Source: Myxococcales bacterium (lineage in GTDB: Bacteria > Myxococcota_C > UBA6777). Taken from it: a stretch of 22,886 bases of DNA. Under the pieces are notes generated by a model, which was not told the origin of the DNA, did not search any database, and saw nothing but the letters and a program-made list of their open reading frames with translations. A program made the translations under genes and the position numbers. Positions 22,345-22,886 of this stretch are shown in pieces (positions within the stretch are counted from its first letter, which is position 1; each line of letters begins with the position of its first letter). The stretch covers positions 3,753 to 26,638 of the forward strand of contig JALTMC010000094.1 in assembly GCA_027005175.1 (NCBI GenBank), read 5' to 3'.

Positions 22345-22886
22345 ATGGTTCGTTTTTTTTACTGTATGTTATTTATCACAATCAGCGTGAGTTTAATACG
22401 TTGTTCCAACACAACAACAGAGCCTCCCACACGACGGCAGCCTCCCACACGACGCGAACCTCCCACACGACGCGAACCTCCTAAGCCACAAGTCAAAGAG
22501 CTACCTCGAACCTGGAATCCCTCCTTGCCCGTGTTAAACCAGGATAAGCGCAAGACCTATTCTTATGTTCGCTCCATCATACATTTGCACAGCATCTATT
22601 CACACGACGCTTGTGATGGAAATCCCCGTGTCAAGGGTAAAAAGAATATTCCGTGCCTCAAGCGTCTGCGAAGTGCCTTGTGTACCGATCGCATTGATGT
22701 TGTCTTTTTAACAGAGCATCGCTCTTTGATGGGAGAGGGAGATCCTATCGAGCAAATCATGCTCTATCAGGAGGGTGACGAAAGGCTACAAGATGGCAAG
22801 ACGATCGCCAACCGGATCAAGTGCTCGAATGGACATACTGTCACCGTGTTTCCTGGTGCAGAAAATGCGCTGATGCCCGTCGGGTT
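22345..22886 (+). CDS. PHP-domain lipoprotein, 5' part (partial)
   Basis: The frame opens at ATG 22345 and stays open to the window edge (180 full codons), so the end is missing. The N-terminus is hydrophobic and ends SLIRC-SN, a plausible but imperfect lipobox. It is followed by three PPTRR(Q/E) repeats encoded by near-identical 15-bp units. From about residue 75 it looks like a PHP phosphoesterase: IIHLHSIYSHDACDG carries the HxH and Asp-type metal ligands, and IDVVFLTEHRSLM carries the second motif, here TEH rather than the usual TDH. PHP domains bind two or three metal ions and hydrolyse phosphoester or related bonds. Surface-anchored PHP proteins of this kind have no settled substrate. 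A TATAAG box and a 24-bp duplication lie upstream. Confidence 0.75.
   Translation, partial: MVRFFYCMLFITISVSLIRCSNTTTEPPTRRQPPTRREPPTRREPPKPQVKELPRTWNPSLPVLNQDKRKTYSYVRSIIHLHSIYSHDACDGNPRVKGKKNIPCLKRLRSALCTDRIDVVFLTEHRSLMGEGDPIEQIMLYQEGDERLQDGKTIANRIKCSNGHTVTVFPGAENALMPVG

Overview
The window looks like accessory-rich chromosome from a Gram-negative relative of the Myxococcota/Bradymonadales group. This is an inference, not a database result. It rests on the many predicted lipoproteins, two long cysteine-rich proteins with repeated CDGxDNDCDGxID (MopE-type) metal-binding motifs, Hanks-type Ser/Thr kinases (one fused to a 7TM sensor), a vWA lipoprotein with the DILFIVDNSRSM signature, a DUF1800 fragment and a PHP-domain lipoprotein. 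Base composition is fairly balanced. Coding density is moderate, and intergenic DNA is rich in small repeats and palindromes.

Layout. 1-162: the 3' end of a RadC/JAMM gene. 218-838: a lipoprotein with a DUF3006-like domain and an extreme Arg/Trp-rich tail. 1061-1984: two truncated lipoprotein genes that meet tail to tail at a TGATCA sequence. 1985-2660: non-coding, with copy 1 of a 155-bp terminal-inverted-repeat element. 2661-8553: MopE-type lipoprotein 1, a nested palindrome, then a 7TMR-DISM sensor Ser/Thr kinase split by a frameshift in a CT tract. 8794-9417: a secreted protein with two pacifastin-like cysteine modules and a Lys-rich repeat tail. 9628-12031: adenosylhomocysteinase and a divergent LysR regulator. 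12037-12211: five 35-bp tandem repeats. 12341-13510 (minus): a GAP/LysE-like membrane protein behind a truncated glycosyltransferase. 13645-14993: a degenerate GTGCCAA/GTACCGA repeat and a zinc-ribbon Ser/Thr kinase. 15093-16904: MopE-type lipoprotein 2. 17066-17220: copy 2 of the 155-bp element, inverted. 17283-18665 (minus): a vWA lipoprotein. 18762-19976: a membrane-anchored alpha/beta hydrolase. 19994-21802 (minus): a polytopic membrane protein with a TPR tail. 21952-22134: a doubtful small ORF. 22345-end: a PHP-domain lipoprotein, cut by the window edge.

How it may work together. The most suggestive arrangement lies between the two inverted copies of the 155-bp element, about 15 kb apart. 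It holds two paralogous cysteine-rich, acidic-loop lipoproteins, each adjacent to a Ser/Thr kinase of different architecture, plus a small secreted protease-inhibitor-like protein. One reading is a duplicated surface-lipoprotein/kinase module with envelope or predation-related roles. Adjacency and paralogy are visible in the sequence; the functional link is inference. Several genes are decayed or truncated (DUF1800 fragment, minus-strand lipoprotein fragment, frameshifted kinase, short glycosyltransferase), so the segment appears to have been rearranged recently.
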